NCBI GenBank assembly: GCA_020137815.1
Contig: CM035362.1
Coordinates: forward strand, 4,564,008 to 4,628,007
Origin: Hormiphora californensis
Taxonomy: Eukaryota > Ctenophora > Tentaculata > Cydippida > Pleurobrachiidae
DNA length: 64,000 bases
Direction: 5' to 3'
How positions within the stretch are numbered: position 1 is the first letter of the stretch; every line of letters begins with the position of its first letter. Shown here piece after piece: positions 11,412 through 24,300 of this stretch. Position numbers and translations under genes: made by a program. Below the pieces are notes generated by a model that was given only the letters and a program-made list of their open reading frames with translations, made no database searches and was not told where the DNA came from.

Positions 11412-11536
11412 CAAGTCTTTGAATATATTTATTAGAAGCTTAGTAGTCTTTGAATATGTTTATTAGAAGCTTAGTTGTCTTTGAATATATTTATTAGAAG
11501 CTTATAGTAGTCTTTGAATATATTTATTAGAAGCTT
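11412..11536. repeat. 38-bp tandem repeat, four copies
   Basis: Units of GTCTTTGAATATATTTATTA followed by GAAGCTTAG. Confidence 0.8.
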
Positions 11537-11682
11537 AGTTTAGGTCTAGAACCGTACACTAGACTACTTTTCCACCTATTATAATAGCTGCTTTTTATTT
11601 TATTTTTTATTTTTCAACTTGATACATATAATATCTGTGTGTGGCTCGTACACTACGCTCTGTGAGGGTTCGGTAGATCAAT

Positions 11683-11841
11683 ATGATCTGTGACAGTATT
11701 AGTCCTTTGTTATTCATCTTCTTGTTCGGCCTAATTCTCGCTGCCTACCTCCTCATTCCCCTCATTCCTTGCGTTGTTCCTTCCCAGCTCCCATCCAAAA
11801 TATACCCACAATATTCCCCCTCGTGTAGGAGGAGCAGATGA
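11683..11841 (+). CDS. Possible leader/membrane-segment ORF (52 aa), speculative
   Basis: An ATG-initiated ORF of 52 codons holds a hydrophobic stretch of about 24 residues (LLFIFLFGLILAAYLLIPLI) after a short polar start, about 400 bp before the first block B exon. This is what a signal-peptide exon for block B might look like. However, no donor giving the needed phase 1 was identified, and pyrimidine-rich DNA readily encodes Leu/Phe/Ile runs by chance. Confidence 0.15.
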   Translation: MICDSISPLLFIFLFGLILAAYLLIPLIPCVVPSQLPSKIYPQYSPSCRRSR

Positions 11842-12085
11842 ATGATCCTGCATTGCTCGGCCCTGTCTCAGGGCCTGAAACAAGGGCATGGTCCTGGTCC
11901 TGGGACCACCTGTATCCTTTACAAGAGCCTTGCCATGCTGTGTTTTGCTACACGATTCTGCACTTTTTGCGTGTTGATATATAATCCTGTCTGGCGCTTC
12001 AGGGCTCTGTTCTGAGAATGGGTCTGACGCTAGACAGGATGTATATATTCCTAATATTAAATATGATCATCACCATTATTTTCAG

Positions 12086-12358
12086 GTATCTCTACCACCA
12101 GTGTTGAAGTCCCATCAGGGGTTGAGGGGACACTAACATGCTCCCTTACTGACGTATCAACAGAAGTAGTTATTTCTTGGTCTGATTCCGGGGGAACGGC
12201 TGTTACATCCGGTGTCACTCCGATAGCATATGATTCGGCCACCCAAACTCAAGGGTCTCAGTTAGCGGTAACGGGATCAGAGGATGCTCTGTACACGTGC
12301 ACTGTGACTTATAATGGGGCTGAGGTGGGATCAGCTACTGCTAATTATGGGGTTTATG
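12086..12358 (+). CDS. Block B exon 1: complete Ig domain
   Basis: Acceptor TTTTCAG, donor GTAAGT, phase 1/1, 91 codons. It has GTLTCSLT, ISWSDS and ALYTCTVT in one exon, so a full Ig fold. A true first coding exon must lie upstream because the exon begins mid-codon. Confidence 0.8.
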
Positions 12359-15300
12359 GTAAGTAGGAGATAAAGTTAATTAATTAATTAATAAAGTAAA
12401 ATTTTCAAGTAGTCACCCGTTAATATTTTGCTATTGAATTAGATCCGTTCAAAATCTAGTAGATCTTCTCTGTTAATCTACTAATTATATCAGTAGATAG
12501 TTTTAATTAGTTAATTAACCCAAATTAATCCCATCAGTTATGAGTATACCATCCGGGACTCCTGCAATAATAGTGATGGCCGATGACGCTGATGACCAAG
12601 TATTTTCCTGTAAGGTGTCCGGATTAGCAGCGGCTGCAGAAATTACCTGGGTCGAGGATAACACGGATATTTCCAGTGGAAATGGTTTAACTATCGCGGA
12701 CACGGCATTCTCGAATGGAGAACAGGTATAGATCTCTGTCTATCTGTCTGTCTGTCTATTTACCATAGTCAGTTTGTGGATCTGTCGGTTTGTGGGTCTG
12801 TCTGTATGTCTGTTTGTGGGTCTGTCTGTCTGGTTCTAACCTACACTATTTCACAGTCTACCAAATTAACGCTATCAACTGGATCGGGAGGGCTGACCAA
12901 GACCCTGGGTAGAACGATATACTGTAAAGTAAAGTCTGGGGAAGAAGCAGCCTCAACACCAGGAACAAAATTATACAAATTTTACGTTTTTGGTAGGTAC
13001 ATGTATTGTTTTATAAACCACCCCCCCTGCTGATATTTCCCGCAGTCTACTATGGTATATCAGATAATTCCCTCCCGCTGTTGTCAGTACCCATTCACAC
13101 TTTTCATAATTCCGGGGGTCGGTTTATAACAAATAACCACGGCTAGTAAAGTGATGAAATTTGATAATCCCCTACGGGGATTATCACACGTTCTTCCCCT
13201 CGGTCGCTTCGCTCCCTCGTGGAGAACTAGTGATAACCCCCTCCTGCGTCGGGGGTTATCAAATTTCATCCCTGCACTAGCCGGGGTTATCTATATTATA
13301 GCAAACATTTGGTAGGTACACGTTGTTACTCAACAAGGTACACACATTGTTTGCCTAGCTCGACCCCCTTTTCGCGAGCTCCGACCTTCCTTTACAAATG
13401 TAAAGGAGGGTTAGAGCATATCAACGTATTGTGTTATAGCAAACATGTATCTGCAGCGTAAGGTACACAACAAATATTTGTTGTTGTCAAGAGGTTTATA
13501 TTTTCGTATTCAGACACTCGTCCCTTTCTTTCTACTCTCTAAAACACCCCCCTCTCTCTCTCTCTCTCTCTCTAAACACCCCCACTCTAAACACCCCCAC
13601 TCTAAACACCCCCCTCCCTCTCTAAACACCCCCACTCTAAACACCCCCTCCCTCTCTAAACACCCCCTCTCTAAACACCCCTCCCTCTCTAAACACCCCC
13701 TCTCTAAACACCCCTCCTTTTTAGGTGCTACTGTCACAAGTGTAGAGATCAACCCAGCGACCACCAGCTCAGCTACAATCACGTGTTCACTTGATACACT
13801 GGGTACAGATGCCACCATCAAGTGGTACCAGGATTCAACTGAGATGACAGGTGAGAACACCACTCAAGTTAGAAGTTGTAGTTAGAATTTGTATGGCGGC
13901 GCCATACAGATTCTAACGCCATACCCCATTTGATTCTCAGATGGGGTCGCGACGCCGGACAGGTTAGAATAGACACCAATCACCATGCAATACGGGTAGA
14001 CAATTCAACTGAGTAACTGACGGGATAGAACAAAAAGAGGGTGTTTTTTTGTGACAGCCCCCAGTCCCCCACAAACAAATTTAAGTTAACAATAAACCTC
14101 TATATTCAGGTTATACACCCGGAAGTTACGCCGGCAATGCTAAAAGTTCAACCCTCACCATTTCTAACCCCACTACTGATTCCACGTACACCTGCAACGT
14201 GGAAGGGCAGAATGTCAAGACTGGGACCATCGGTGTATACGGTAATTATAAACACGTAGTGATATGATTGTATTTGTTATCATATTGGTTACCATGGTAA
14301 CTGATAATTTCACCCATGTTAACTAAAACTCCCCCCCCCAGATATCTCAGTGGCCAGTATGGAGGTCCTCAAGGGCAGTACAATCACCACAACCTGCACG
14401 GTAACCGGGGTAACCAAATCGGGTACATTCTCCTGGTACAATGCTGATGGTTCTGATGCCGCTGGGAATGCAGGAGTTACAGTTGAAACCTTGGCATTCA
14501 GTGGTGAAGAGCATAAGTCTACGTTTGAGTATGCTAACGTTGATGGAGGTAAGTTGATTTGTTTTGAAAAGGGTCTGAAAAGAGTCAAGAAACTCAATAC
14601 AAGCGAAACTGCAGAGATTCAATAGAATTTGAAATTTGTACATTATTTGATCCGTTTCTTATTGGTCTTTGAGGTACAGAAATATATTATTTGAGGTAGA
14701 ATTAATATACCTAGTTGTAAACCTACTTTAATTTCTACAGATGGGACATTTACCTGTAAATTCCAGTCTGGAACAGAGTCAGCCTCAGAAAAAGGGTCGG
14801 CAGAGTTTCAGATTCTATCTTATGGTAAGTTATATTTCTAAATTAAATTCTAATTATAAATTAAATCTATCCTATGGTAAGATAATATATTTCTAAATTG
14901 AATGACTTCCCCTCCCATGATTGGGATGGGAATGGTTGTGTGTCGTTGTTGGTAACTTCCACATGATGAGGGTTAACAATTTCCTTCTTTTCACTCCCAT
15001 ATTTACTTTGAACTTTTTTTAATTTAATGTTAACGCTCCTTCCCTGTACAGAACTAGAGACAGTGCCTGCCTTTGCCCAAACGAACCGGATTCAAGGACT
15101 GAAGGTGTCTCTAACGTGTGTGGTAAAGGACTATAGTTATGGTACGGGTGCAACAGACATGCCTGAACTTACATGGAGTCCTGTTGTGAGCGGGTAAGTA
15201 CTTTGAATTAATTTGAATTAATTTGAATTAATTATTAATCAAATTAATTAATTATTAATCAAACTGATTAATTATTGATTAAAAAGCTATTGATTTTTAA

Positions 15301-18300
15301 TTTGTGCAGGTCAAGTACTGTTAACGGAGAGCCTGGTTCGTCAACCAATTCAGTTTATAGTTTCGATGTCGCTGGGATCGAAGATAAAAAAGTATTTACT
15401 ATGACCTACAAGTCATTCAAGTATCCTACCTCCACGACGGGGAGTACATCTATAACACTGGACACCTATGGTGAGAGAGAGCGAGATCAGAGAGACAGAG
15501 ACATAAACACTAAACAGAGAAACAGAAACAGAGAAACAGAAACAGAGAGACAGAGACGACATCTGTTTTATACTAACCCCTTCTCTCTCGCAGATATCAC
15601 GGTTGCAGGGGTAGAGGTAAAATCAGGTACCCCCGCAACACTCACCTGCACTGTCTCCAACCTGGAGAGTGACATCACTATCACCTGGGAGAAGAACGGT
15701 GCTGTCCTGGTGTCCGGATCTGGTGGTGTAACCATGACAACAGAAAATAAATCAAGTGGGGGAACGCAGAAGAGTGTTCTGGTGGTGGAGTCCCCTACTA
15801 CTGATGGTGTGTACACCTGTAAGGTAGCGGAGGGTAGTGGATACATGACAGCTGATGTTAACGTTTATGGTAGGTTCTTTGTTTATTTGTTTGTTTGTTT
15901 GTTGCTTTGATTGTTTGTTTCTTTGTTGGTTGTTTCTTTGTTTGTTTCTTTGCCTATTCGCTCATGTGTATATAATGATATGATAATGTTATTCTATAAG
16001 CGTGATTTAAATGTTGCCCTTGAGTAGCTCGTGATCCATTGTTATAGGCGTCGGCTGATAATATAGGCTATTCTATTAATAGAACAGGAAATATAATAAT
16101 TTTCCATCTATTGGTAACCAGCTGTTTTAAAAGGAGGGTCTTGTGAATGAACTCTTACTATTCCCCATGAAATTATCTAACCCTACCCTCACCAGATGTA
16201 ACGGTTTCCGACTTCGAAGTGGTATCAGGCTCCACAATCTCCCTAACGTGTGCCGTCACTGGATAAATCTGGTGGCATGAGGATAACCTGGAAGGATAGT
16301 GCCGGTACCCAGCTCGATACGAACACTAACCAGGAGAGTCTTGTTACTGTGGTAACATGCTAGTGGTAGTGGCAGTTACACGTGCGAGACAGGAGTCCAC
16401 GTGGCAGACCAGCCCTGTGTGCACTACTACCGCCAATGTGGACACTTATAGTAAGTTGGGAGTTAATTGGATTGTTTTTAATTGGTCGAGCCTCTTCAGT
16501 CTCGCCTCCTCCAACTGGTATGATGTAACTCTTCCATCCCTAGCATCTAGACTCTAACACCCTCCCCCTCCAGCGGTGTCAAGTGCATCTATTCACTAAC
16601 ACCCCCTCCCTCCTCCCCAGCCTCTATTCGCTAACACCCCTCCCTCTCCCCAGCAGTGTCAAGTATCTCTATTCTCTAACACAGTAACACCCCTCCCTCC
16701 CCCCAGCAGTGTCAAGTACATCTATTCTCTAACACCCCTCCCTCCTCCCTACAGCGGTGTCAAGTATCTCTATTCTCTAACACAGTAACACCCCTCCCTC
16801 CCCCCAGCAGTGTCAAGTACATCTATTCTCTAACACCCTCCCCCCCCCCCCCAGCGGTGTCAAGTACCTCTATTCTCTAACACCCCCCCCCAGCGGTGTC
16901 AAGTACCTCTATTCTCTAACACCCCCCCCCAGCGGTGTCAAGTACCTCTATTCTCTAACACCCTCCCCCCCCCCCCCAGCGGTGTCAAGTACCTCTATTC
17001 TCTAACACCCCCCCCCCAGCGGTGTCAAGTACCTCTATTCTCTAACACCCTCCCCCCCCCCCAGCGGTGTCAAGTACCTCTATTCTCTAACACCCTCCCC
17101 CTCCCTCCCCCCAGCAGTGTCAAGTACATCTATTCTCTAACACCCTCCCCCCCCCCCCCCCCAGCGGTGTCAAGTACCTCTATTCTCTAACACCCTCCCC
17201 CCCCCCCCAGCGGTGTCAAGTACCTCTATTCTCTAACACCCTCCCCCCCCCTCCTCCCTACAGCGGTGTCAAGTACCTCTATTCTCTAACAACCCTCCCT
17301 CTTCCCTGCAGCGGTGTCGAGTATCTCTATTCTCTAACACCCCACCCTCCTTCCCTGCAGCGGTGTCAAGTACCTCTAGTCTCTAACACCCCTCCCTCTC
17401 CCCTGCAGCGGTGTCAAGTACCTCAGCTCAAGTGGCTGTGGGTGCCAAAGCGGTTCTGTCCTGTGAATTAAAGGGTGTCAAAGATGAGGGAGTTGAAGTA
17501 ACGTGGTCTGCTAATGGAAATGATATTGGTTCTGGAACCGATCAAGGTATTATTGGGTGGTTCGGTGTGTTTGTTAGGAACTTCTAAAAGTGGGCAGTGA
17601 GTTCTCCCCCGACCCCCACGTGTTGGTCCACCAATGTCCGTAGGGCGGTTAGGATCTACTAGTGGTAACCATCGTGGTTACTAGTGGTAACCAACATGGT
17701 TACTAGTGGTAACCAACATGGTTACTAGTGGTAGCACAACTAACCACTCCGCATCCTCCAGGAACGGTATTGAGTGGAGATCAGATCTCCACGTTTACCA
17801 AGGATTCGGCACCTGACACTACGGGTCAGGTCACATACACCTGTACCGTCAAGTCCAAGGCACTGCCAAACTCACCCTCTCACGAGGAAACCCTCAACTT
17901 GTGGACTTATGGTGGGTTTTAGACCTAATTTTTAGACCTAATTTAGACAAACTAAAACTCATGTCTTTCTCTCTTCTCATACTCTCCCTGTTCTCTAACT
18001 AATCCTTTCCCTCTCTCCAGATGTGACCCTCCAGCACCACACTCCACCACACTCCCATTTCAGATGTGTCCCTGCAGAACCGGGAGGTAATCGTGGGAAG
18101 TACCGTAACCCTCATGGTATCCGTATCCGGTGTCCCCTCCTCCGAACCCATCAAGGTCACCTGGACCGGCCAAAGTGAGAGTGATGTCACGGTTGCCAAT
18201 GGTAACGGTGATACTGTCATCTCCAAACTGGTGGTAGCTAGTGCTGAGGCGATGGATGTGGCAGTGACTGTGGCGTCAGTTAACCATCCTGCCTCTACTG

Positions 18301-21300
18301 TGTACACCGGAAATGTTAAACTTGAAACGTTCAGTAAGTTGAGGAATAGTGAGATTTTGAGAGAGAGATTTACAGAGATTCAGAGTGTCGATAATCATAA
18401 AATTAAGATCTATCTCTCTCGCCTATCTAAGTTAGATTCTAACCAGCTTCTCTCACTTATCTAACCAAATAGTCTCCCTCCCTCCCTCTCCCTTATCTAA
18501 CCAACTTCTCCCTCCCTCTCGCTCATTTATCTAACCAACTTCTCCCTCCCTCCCTCTCACTTATCTAACCAACTTCTCCCTCCCTCCCTCTAACCAACTT
18601 CTAACTTCCACCTCTAACAGATGTAACAGGTGGAAACGTCCTCGTAACAGCCGGGTCAACTGCTACATTAACGTGCACTGTCGATCAGATATCATCAGAT
18701 CCAGTGGTTATCACGTGGGTCGTCAGTGGAGTCCAGATAACTGAGGGCATCACCGAGACAGAGTTCAGCGATGTGAGAAGAGTTTTTGTTGTTGACATAA
18801 CAACCCCACAACTAAACACAACAGCTGGGAATAATTACTAAACAACAATTACGTCCCAGTCTCATAACCAATAACTAATACTTGACAATTGCAATGTAAT
18901 TATGTAATTTATTAATAAAATGTAATATAATTATGAAGTTAATTAATAAAATGTAATTAATTTCAGGACTACAAGAATCAGTCTTCAGTGTTGGTAACGG
19001 GGCAGATAGAGAAACTGACAACATACGAGTGTAATGTACAGAGTACACTGTATCCTGAAAGTCCTGCTCAAAAGAAACTTATGACTGCTACCCCATTCGG
19101 TGAGTATTGACAAGATTTGTAATTTAATTATGTAATTACCCATTAATTAGTTAATTAAGTTATAACTTAATTAACTAATTAATTATCATATTATGAACAA
19201 AAAATGTTCCAGGTATAACAGTTAGCAACAGGGAGGTGCCTGTGGGAACTGAGGTAGTCCTAACGTGCTCCGTATCTGGGTTTAGTGGTACCCCAACCCT
19301 TGAGTGGACACTTGGCAACAAGAAACTGACATCAGGAGATACTTATAAGATAACCGGGGAGACTCAGGGAGGCGCGGTGAGTAGATTCATTGATTTCTGA
19401 TTAAGATTCCGGATTCTAGTTCCCAAACCCTAATGTGCTAGTTTTTCATTCTAATCAGTCCCTATATTTCCTCCTATAAGTTCATCTTTCTAGTTCCCAA
19501 CCCCTATTTCAGGTCCATCTCTCCTACATTACTCTGACGGCAGATAAGGATGATATGACATTTACCTGTCGCGTCAAGAGTGCCGGACAGACGGATCAGA
19601 CGGAGACTGCCGCTGTTTACAGTTACAGTAAGTTAATTTGCAGAAACTGGAATAATTGGTAGGGGTCGATGTAGTTATCGACTCTACTATTATTACTTGT
19701 TTGCCAAAATGCCAGCCCCTGGAATCACAAATTGGCCAGGCGTTTTTGACACTGCCCCTCTTGTTTGTTCGTTTGTTAGCGATTGCTTCATCCAGTTTTT
19801 CAAAAATGTCTGAGATGCCCGGATGCGTGGCTCGTGAGTTAGAAGTCCTCAGTTGCTAATAGCAACCGTTCCTAACAACCAGGAAACGACCGAACCGGGT
19901 TTTTTTCCACCGAACCGAACCGAACCGAATTTGAAAAACTTTTTTACCGAACCGAACCGAACCGAACCGAACCGAATTTCGGTAACCGAACCGAACCGAA
20001 CCATACAAAACTTTTTCTGTATAAATGTTTCTCTAAAAAGTCATGGAGAGCACCGATCAAGGTATTGAGAATCATTCTCTGAAATTTTGTTAAAAAATGT
20101 TTGAAAAAATTTCAAAGTCAATTTTATCGTAAATTTTCTATGTCAATTTTTGCGTACGAATCGTGTTTCGAATCGGCAATGCTATACGGGAATGGTATTG
20201 CTAATTAGCAGGATTAAACGAACCATGAATCGTGTCTCTCTAAATTTCCTAATTAGATTTGATGGGGGATCACGTATCAGCACAATCCATCTCGGACCCA
20301 CTAATTACCAACATCACTCCCGTTTAGCATTGTCGATTAGAAACACGATTCGTATACCATAATTTACTTAAAATATTTTTCACAAAAAAAAATTTCACAA
20401 AATTTCAGGTAATGATTCTCAATACCTTGATCGATGCTCTCCATGAATTTTTAGAGAAAATTTAATTTTGTGAAAAAACTTTGTAAAATATTTCAAAGTC
20501 AATTTCGGAAAAAACATTCTATGTCAATTTTGCCGTACGAATCGTGTTGCGAATCGGTGATGCTATGCGGCAGTGCTCTCGCTAATTAGCAGGATTTATT
20601 GAAACATGAATCGTTTCCCCTAAACTTCCTAATTAGATTTGATGGGGGATCACGTATCAGCATAATCCATCTCGGACCCACTAATTAGCAACATCACTCC
20701 CGCTTAGCAATACCGAGTCGAAACACGATTCGTACGCAAAAATTGACATAGAAAATTTTCCATAAAATTGACTTTGAAATATTTTCCAAACTTTTTTACA
20801 AAATTTCAGAGAATGATTCTTAACACCTTGATCGGTGCTCTCCATGAATTTTTTGAAAAAAAAAGTTTCTGAATTTGTTGACCCTCTCATGAGGACACGA
20901 TTCGACGGGAAGTCAGGTATCAAATCAATCCATATCGAACCCGCTAACTAGCGAAATCATTTCCACATAGCACCACCGATTCGAAATAGGGTTAATACGG
21001 CGAAATTGACATTGAAATCCATACAATTTTCGTGAAATAATTGAAAAATTTTGCATGAAAAAGCCCGATTTCTCGGCATTTTTTGACCAAAAAATTCGGT
21101 GGTTCGGCCAAAATTTCCTACCGAACCGAACCGAACCGAACCGCCCAAAAAACACCGAATTTCCGAACCGAACCGAACCGAACCGAATATTCGGTCGCTT
21201 CCTGCTAACAACCCTTCTCTCTCTCAGCTGTTGAATCTGAGAGTTACGACGTCCCTGTTGGTGAGCCCAGTACCATTAAATGTAAGGTGAAGGGTGCTAC

Positions 21301-24300
21301 GTCCACCACACACACCCTTACTATGGGGTGGAGGGATGCGAGTGATAAACCAATCACTGATGATTCACCAGGAATGACGGTCAGGTGAGTGAAGTAGCAA
21401 TAATATGTAATACCCAATTAGACACCCAATTAATACCCAATTAACACACGGTTATCATCCAATTAACATTCAATTAATACCCAATTAACATCCAATTAAT
21501 ATCAAATTAATATCAAATTAATATCAAATTACTTCCTAATTAACACCCAATTATCCACCTCAGTAAAATTACCCAAGGAGCGGACCATACGTTGGAGTTG
21601 ACGGTGGCCAAGGCTGATTCTGATACCGATATCAATTGTGTAGTAACTGTTACAGGTAATTTAGAGATCTATCTAGCCTTTTAATCACCTGCCTGACAGC
21701 CACCTGTAATATTCCTACTAATTAAGGGTACACCTCGGCAAAATTTTTGTCGAGTGCCCGCTTAGCTCTCTATATGGGGTTGTAGGGCATACCAAGCCGA
21801 CCTCAAATATGCAATTTTAGCCCTTAACTCGAATTCATATTTTTGCTACAGCCCCTCAAAGTTTGACCCCAAAAACCGGTTTTTAAGGTCCCTAAATTTT
21901 ATTTTTAGGGCTAGAAAGCTGAAAATTTAGGGATTCATAGAGGATACCAAGGTGTATAGCTCAAACAGAAATTTTTTGAAATGGAGCTCAATTTTTTGTC
22001 TGAGACTGTTTTACTTTTTTTGACTTTGAGGCCATATTTGGACATGTTCCTATGGACCGTTAAGGCTAAAAATTGGATATTTGGTGCTCCTAACAATTGT
22101 CAAAGTAGCCACAAATTTTCAGGAGGTCCGAATTTGAAATGTGGCCTACAGGTTTCTTTTTGTAAAGCACATATTTTAGGAAAACTTAAAATGGCTATAT
22201 CTCAAAAACGGTAGGTCCTAGCGATCTAATTTCGTGCTACATCGATTCAGCGGGTCCGATTTTGGGGGGGTCGTCTCTTAGACATTTTGCTCTAAGTCTA
22301 ACCGTTTTTTCAGAAATCTTATTTTAAGATTTGAACATGTTTAGCAGAAATAGGTAAGATTAGCTCTAGCTAGAAGCATTTCTGCTAAACATGTACAAAC
22401 CTTAAAATATGATTTCTGAAAAAACGGTTAGACTTAGAGCAAAATGTCTAAGAGACGACCCCCCCAAAATCGGACCCGCTGAATCGATTTAGCACGAAAT
22501 TAGATCGCTAGGACCTACCGTTTTTGAGATATAGCCATTTTAAGTTTTCCTAAAATATGTACTTTACAAAAAGAAACCTGTAGGCCACATTTCAAATTCG
22601 GACCTCCTGAAAATTTGTGGCTACTATGACAATTGTTAGGAGCACCAAATATCCAATTTTTAGCCTTAACGGTCCATAGGAACATGTCCAAATATGGCCT
22701 CAAAGTCAAAAAAAGTAAAATGGTCTCAGACAAAAAATTGAGCTCCATTTCAAAAAATTTCTGTTTGAGCTATACACCTTGGTATCCTCTATGAATCCCT
22801 AATTTTTCAGCTTTCTAGCCCTAAAAATAAAATTTAGGGACCTTAAAAACCGGTTTTTAGGGTCAAACTTTGAGGGGCTGTAGCAAAAATATGAATTCGA
22901 GTTAAGGGCTAAAATTGCATATTTGAGGTCGGCTTGGTATGCCCTACAACCCCATATAGAGAGCTAAGCGGGCACTCGACAAAAATTTTGCCGAGGTGTA
23001 CCCTTAACACTTACTAATTACCATTTACAGTCGGACCCCGATTTAGGGACACCCTCGGGGAAAAAAATCCTGTCCCTAAATCGGGGTGCCACTAAATTGG
23101 GGGCCCCTAAATCGGGGTCCGACTGTACTAATTACCACTTACTGAATTTAGTGATGCAGTTTCTAACACATCCTCTTTTTTTTCAGACGAACCGCCTGTA
23201 GAACAAGTGGTCCCTGTAAAAGTCTACACAGCGGTTGCAAAGGGTGCCTCAATTAAAGGAGGTGAAACAGCAACACTATCTTGCTCGGTCACAGGTCAGG
23301 ATGATGCCCTGACATTGAAATGGATGCAAGGAGAGGGAGTTATATCTGATGGAGTTGAGACTGTTAAAACTGATAGTGGTGGGATCGAGTCTACCCTGAC
23401 CTTCCAGCCAACATTTGAGAAGACGTACACGTGCAGGGTTGAGGGAGAGGATAAGAGTTATGATTTTGAGGCACCACTTGAGATTAATGGTAATTATTTA
23501 ACTAAAAACATGACCACTTGCGGCACTATAAACACACCCGCAACTAAACACCCCATTCTACTTAACACCCCACTCTACTAAACACCCCACTCTACTAAAC
23601 ACCCACTCTACTAAACACCCCACTCTACTAAACACCCCACTCTACTAAACGCCCCTGACCCCACTCTACCCCCACTCTACTAAACACCCCACCCCATTTA
23701 ACACCCCACAACGCTAAACCCTCCACTAAACACCCTGCACCCTGCACCCTCAGATTTGGAACTGACCCCAGCGGATGATATCAGGGCGTTTAATGGCCAG
23801 GAGGTGACCCTCACTTGCAACTATATCTCCAGTACTATTAGTGAAGGTTAGTAGTGTAATTAATTAATTAACTAATTAATAATTACTTTAGCTGAATTAT
23901 ATCAACTGTTGAAAAGTGGTGTATTAGTAAATGAAGCTACTCTATTCTATCATTCTTCCATCTGTCTCTCCACGTAATGATATCGGTTCGGAGAGGACAG
24001 TATTTTGTGAGACAAACAAATTAATATTATTTAGTTTGTCTCACACTAAATAATACCTCCCCCTCCCTCTCAGGTAACTCCACACTAAATAATACCTCCC
24101 CCTCCCTCCCAGGTAACTTCCAGTGGCTCTACCAAGACGAGGAGTGTACCACTTGTACACCCACCAACACACCCAAATCCTCAACACTCGTTGTGAGTGT
24201 GTCAGATTCAACCGCTGGATCTTGGAGGTATGACATTGTCACGTGTTATAACATAATCAATTGCTTGGTAATGAAATTACCCCTCTGTTATTATTGCTCA

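Larger units (their letters stand above)
8834..12085 (+). other. Gap between Ig blocks A and B: repeats, no convincing exon
   Basis: It contains a (CT)n microsatellite (8961-9083), a 52-bp tandem repeat (9590-9816), a second (CT)n (9818-9878), a 107-bp MITE (10109-10215), GA-rich sequence (10860-11060) and a 38-bp tandem repeat. A possible exon near 9116-9211 ends TPYRHFG then GT, resembling domain ends elsewhere, but its entry phase 1 does not fit the preceding phase-2 exit. If a gene boundary separates blocks A and B, it is here. Confidence 0.6.

Noticed and set aside
21981-22748. A 77-codon ORF present twice, once on each strand
   Set aside because: The two are mirror copies in the arms of the TTAA palindrome. 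No family recognised and short; treated as part of the element.
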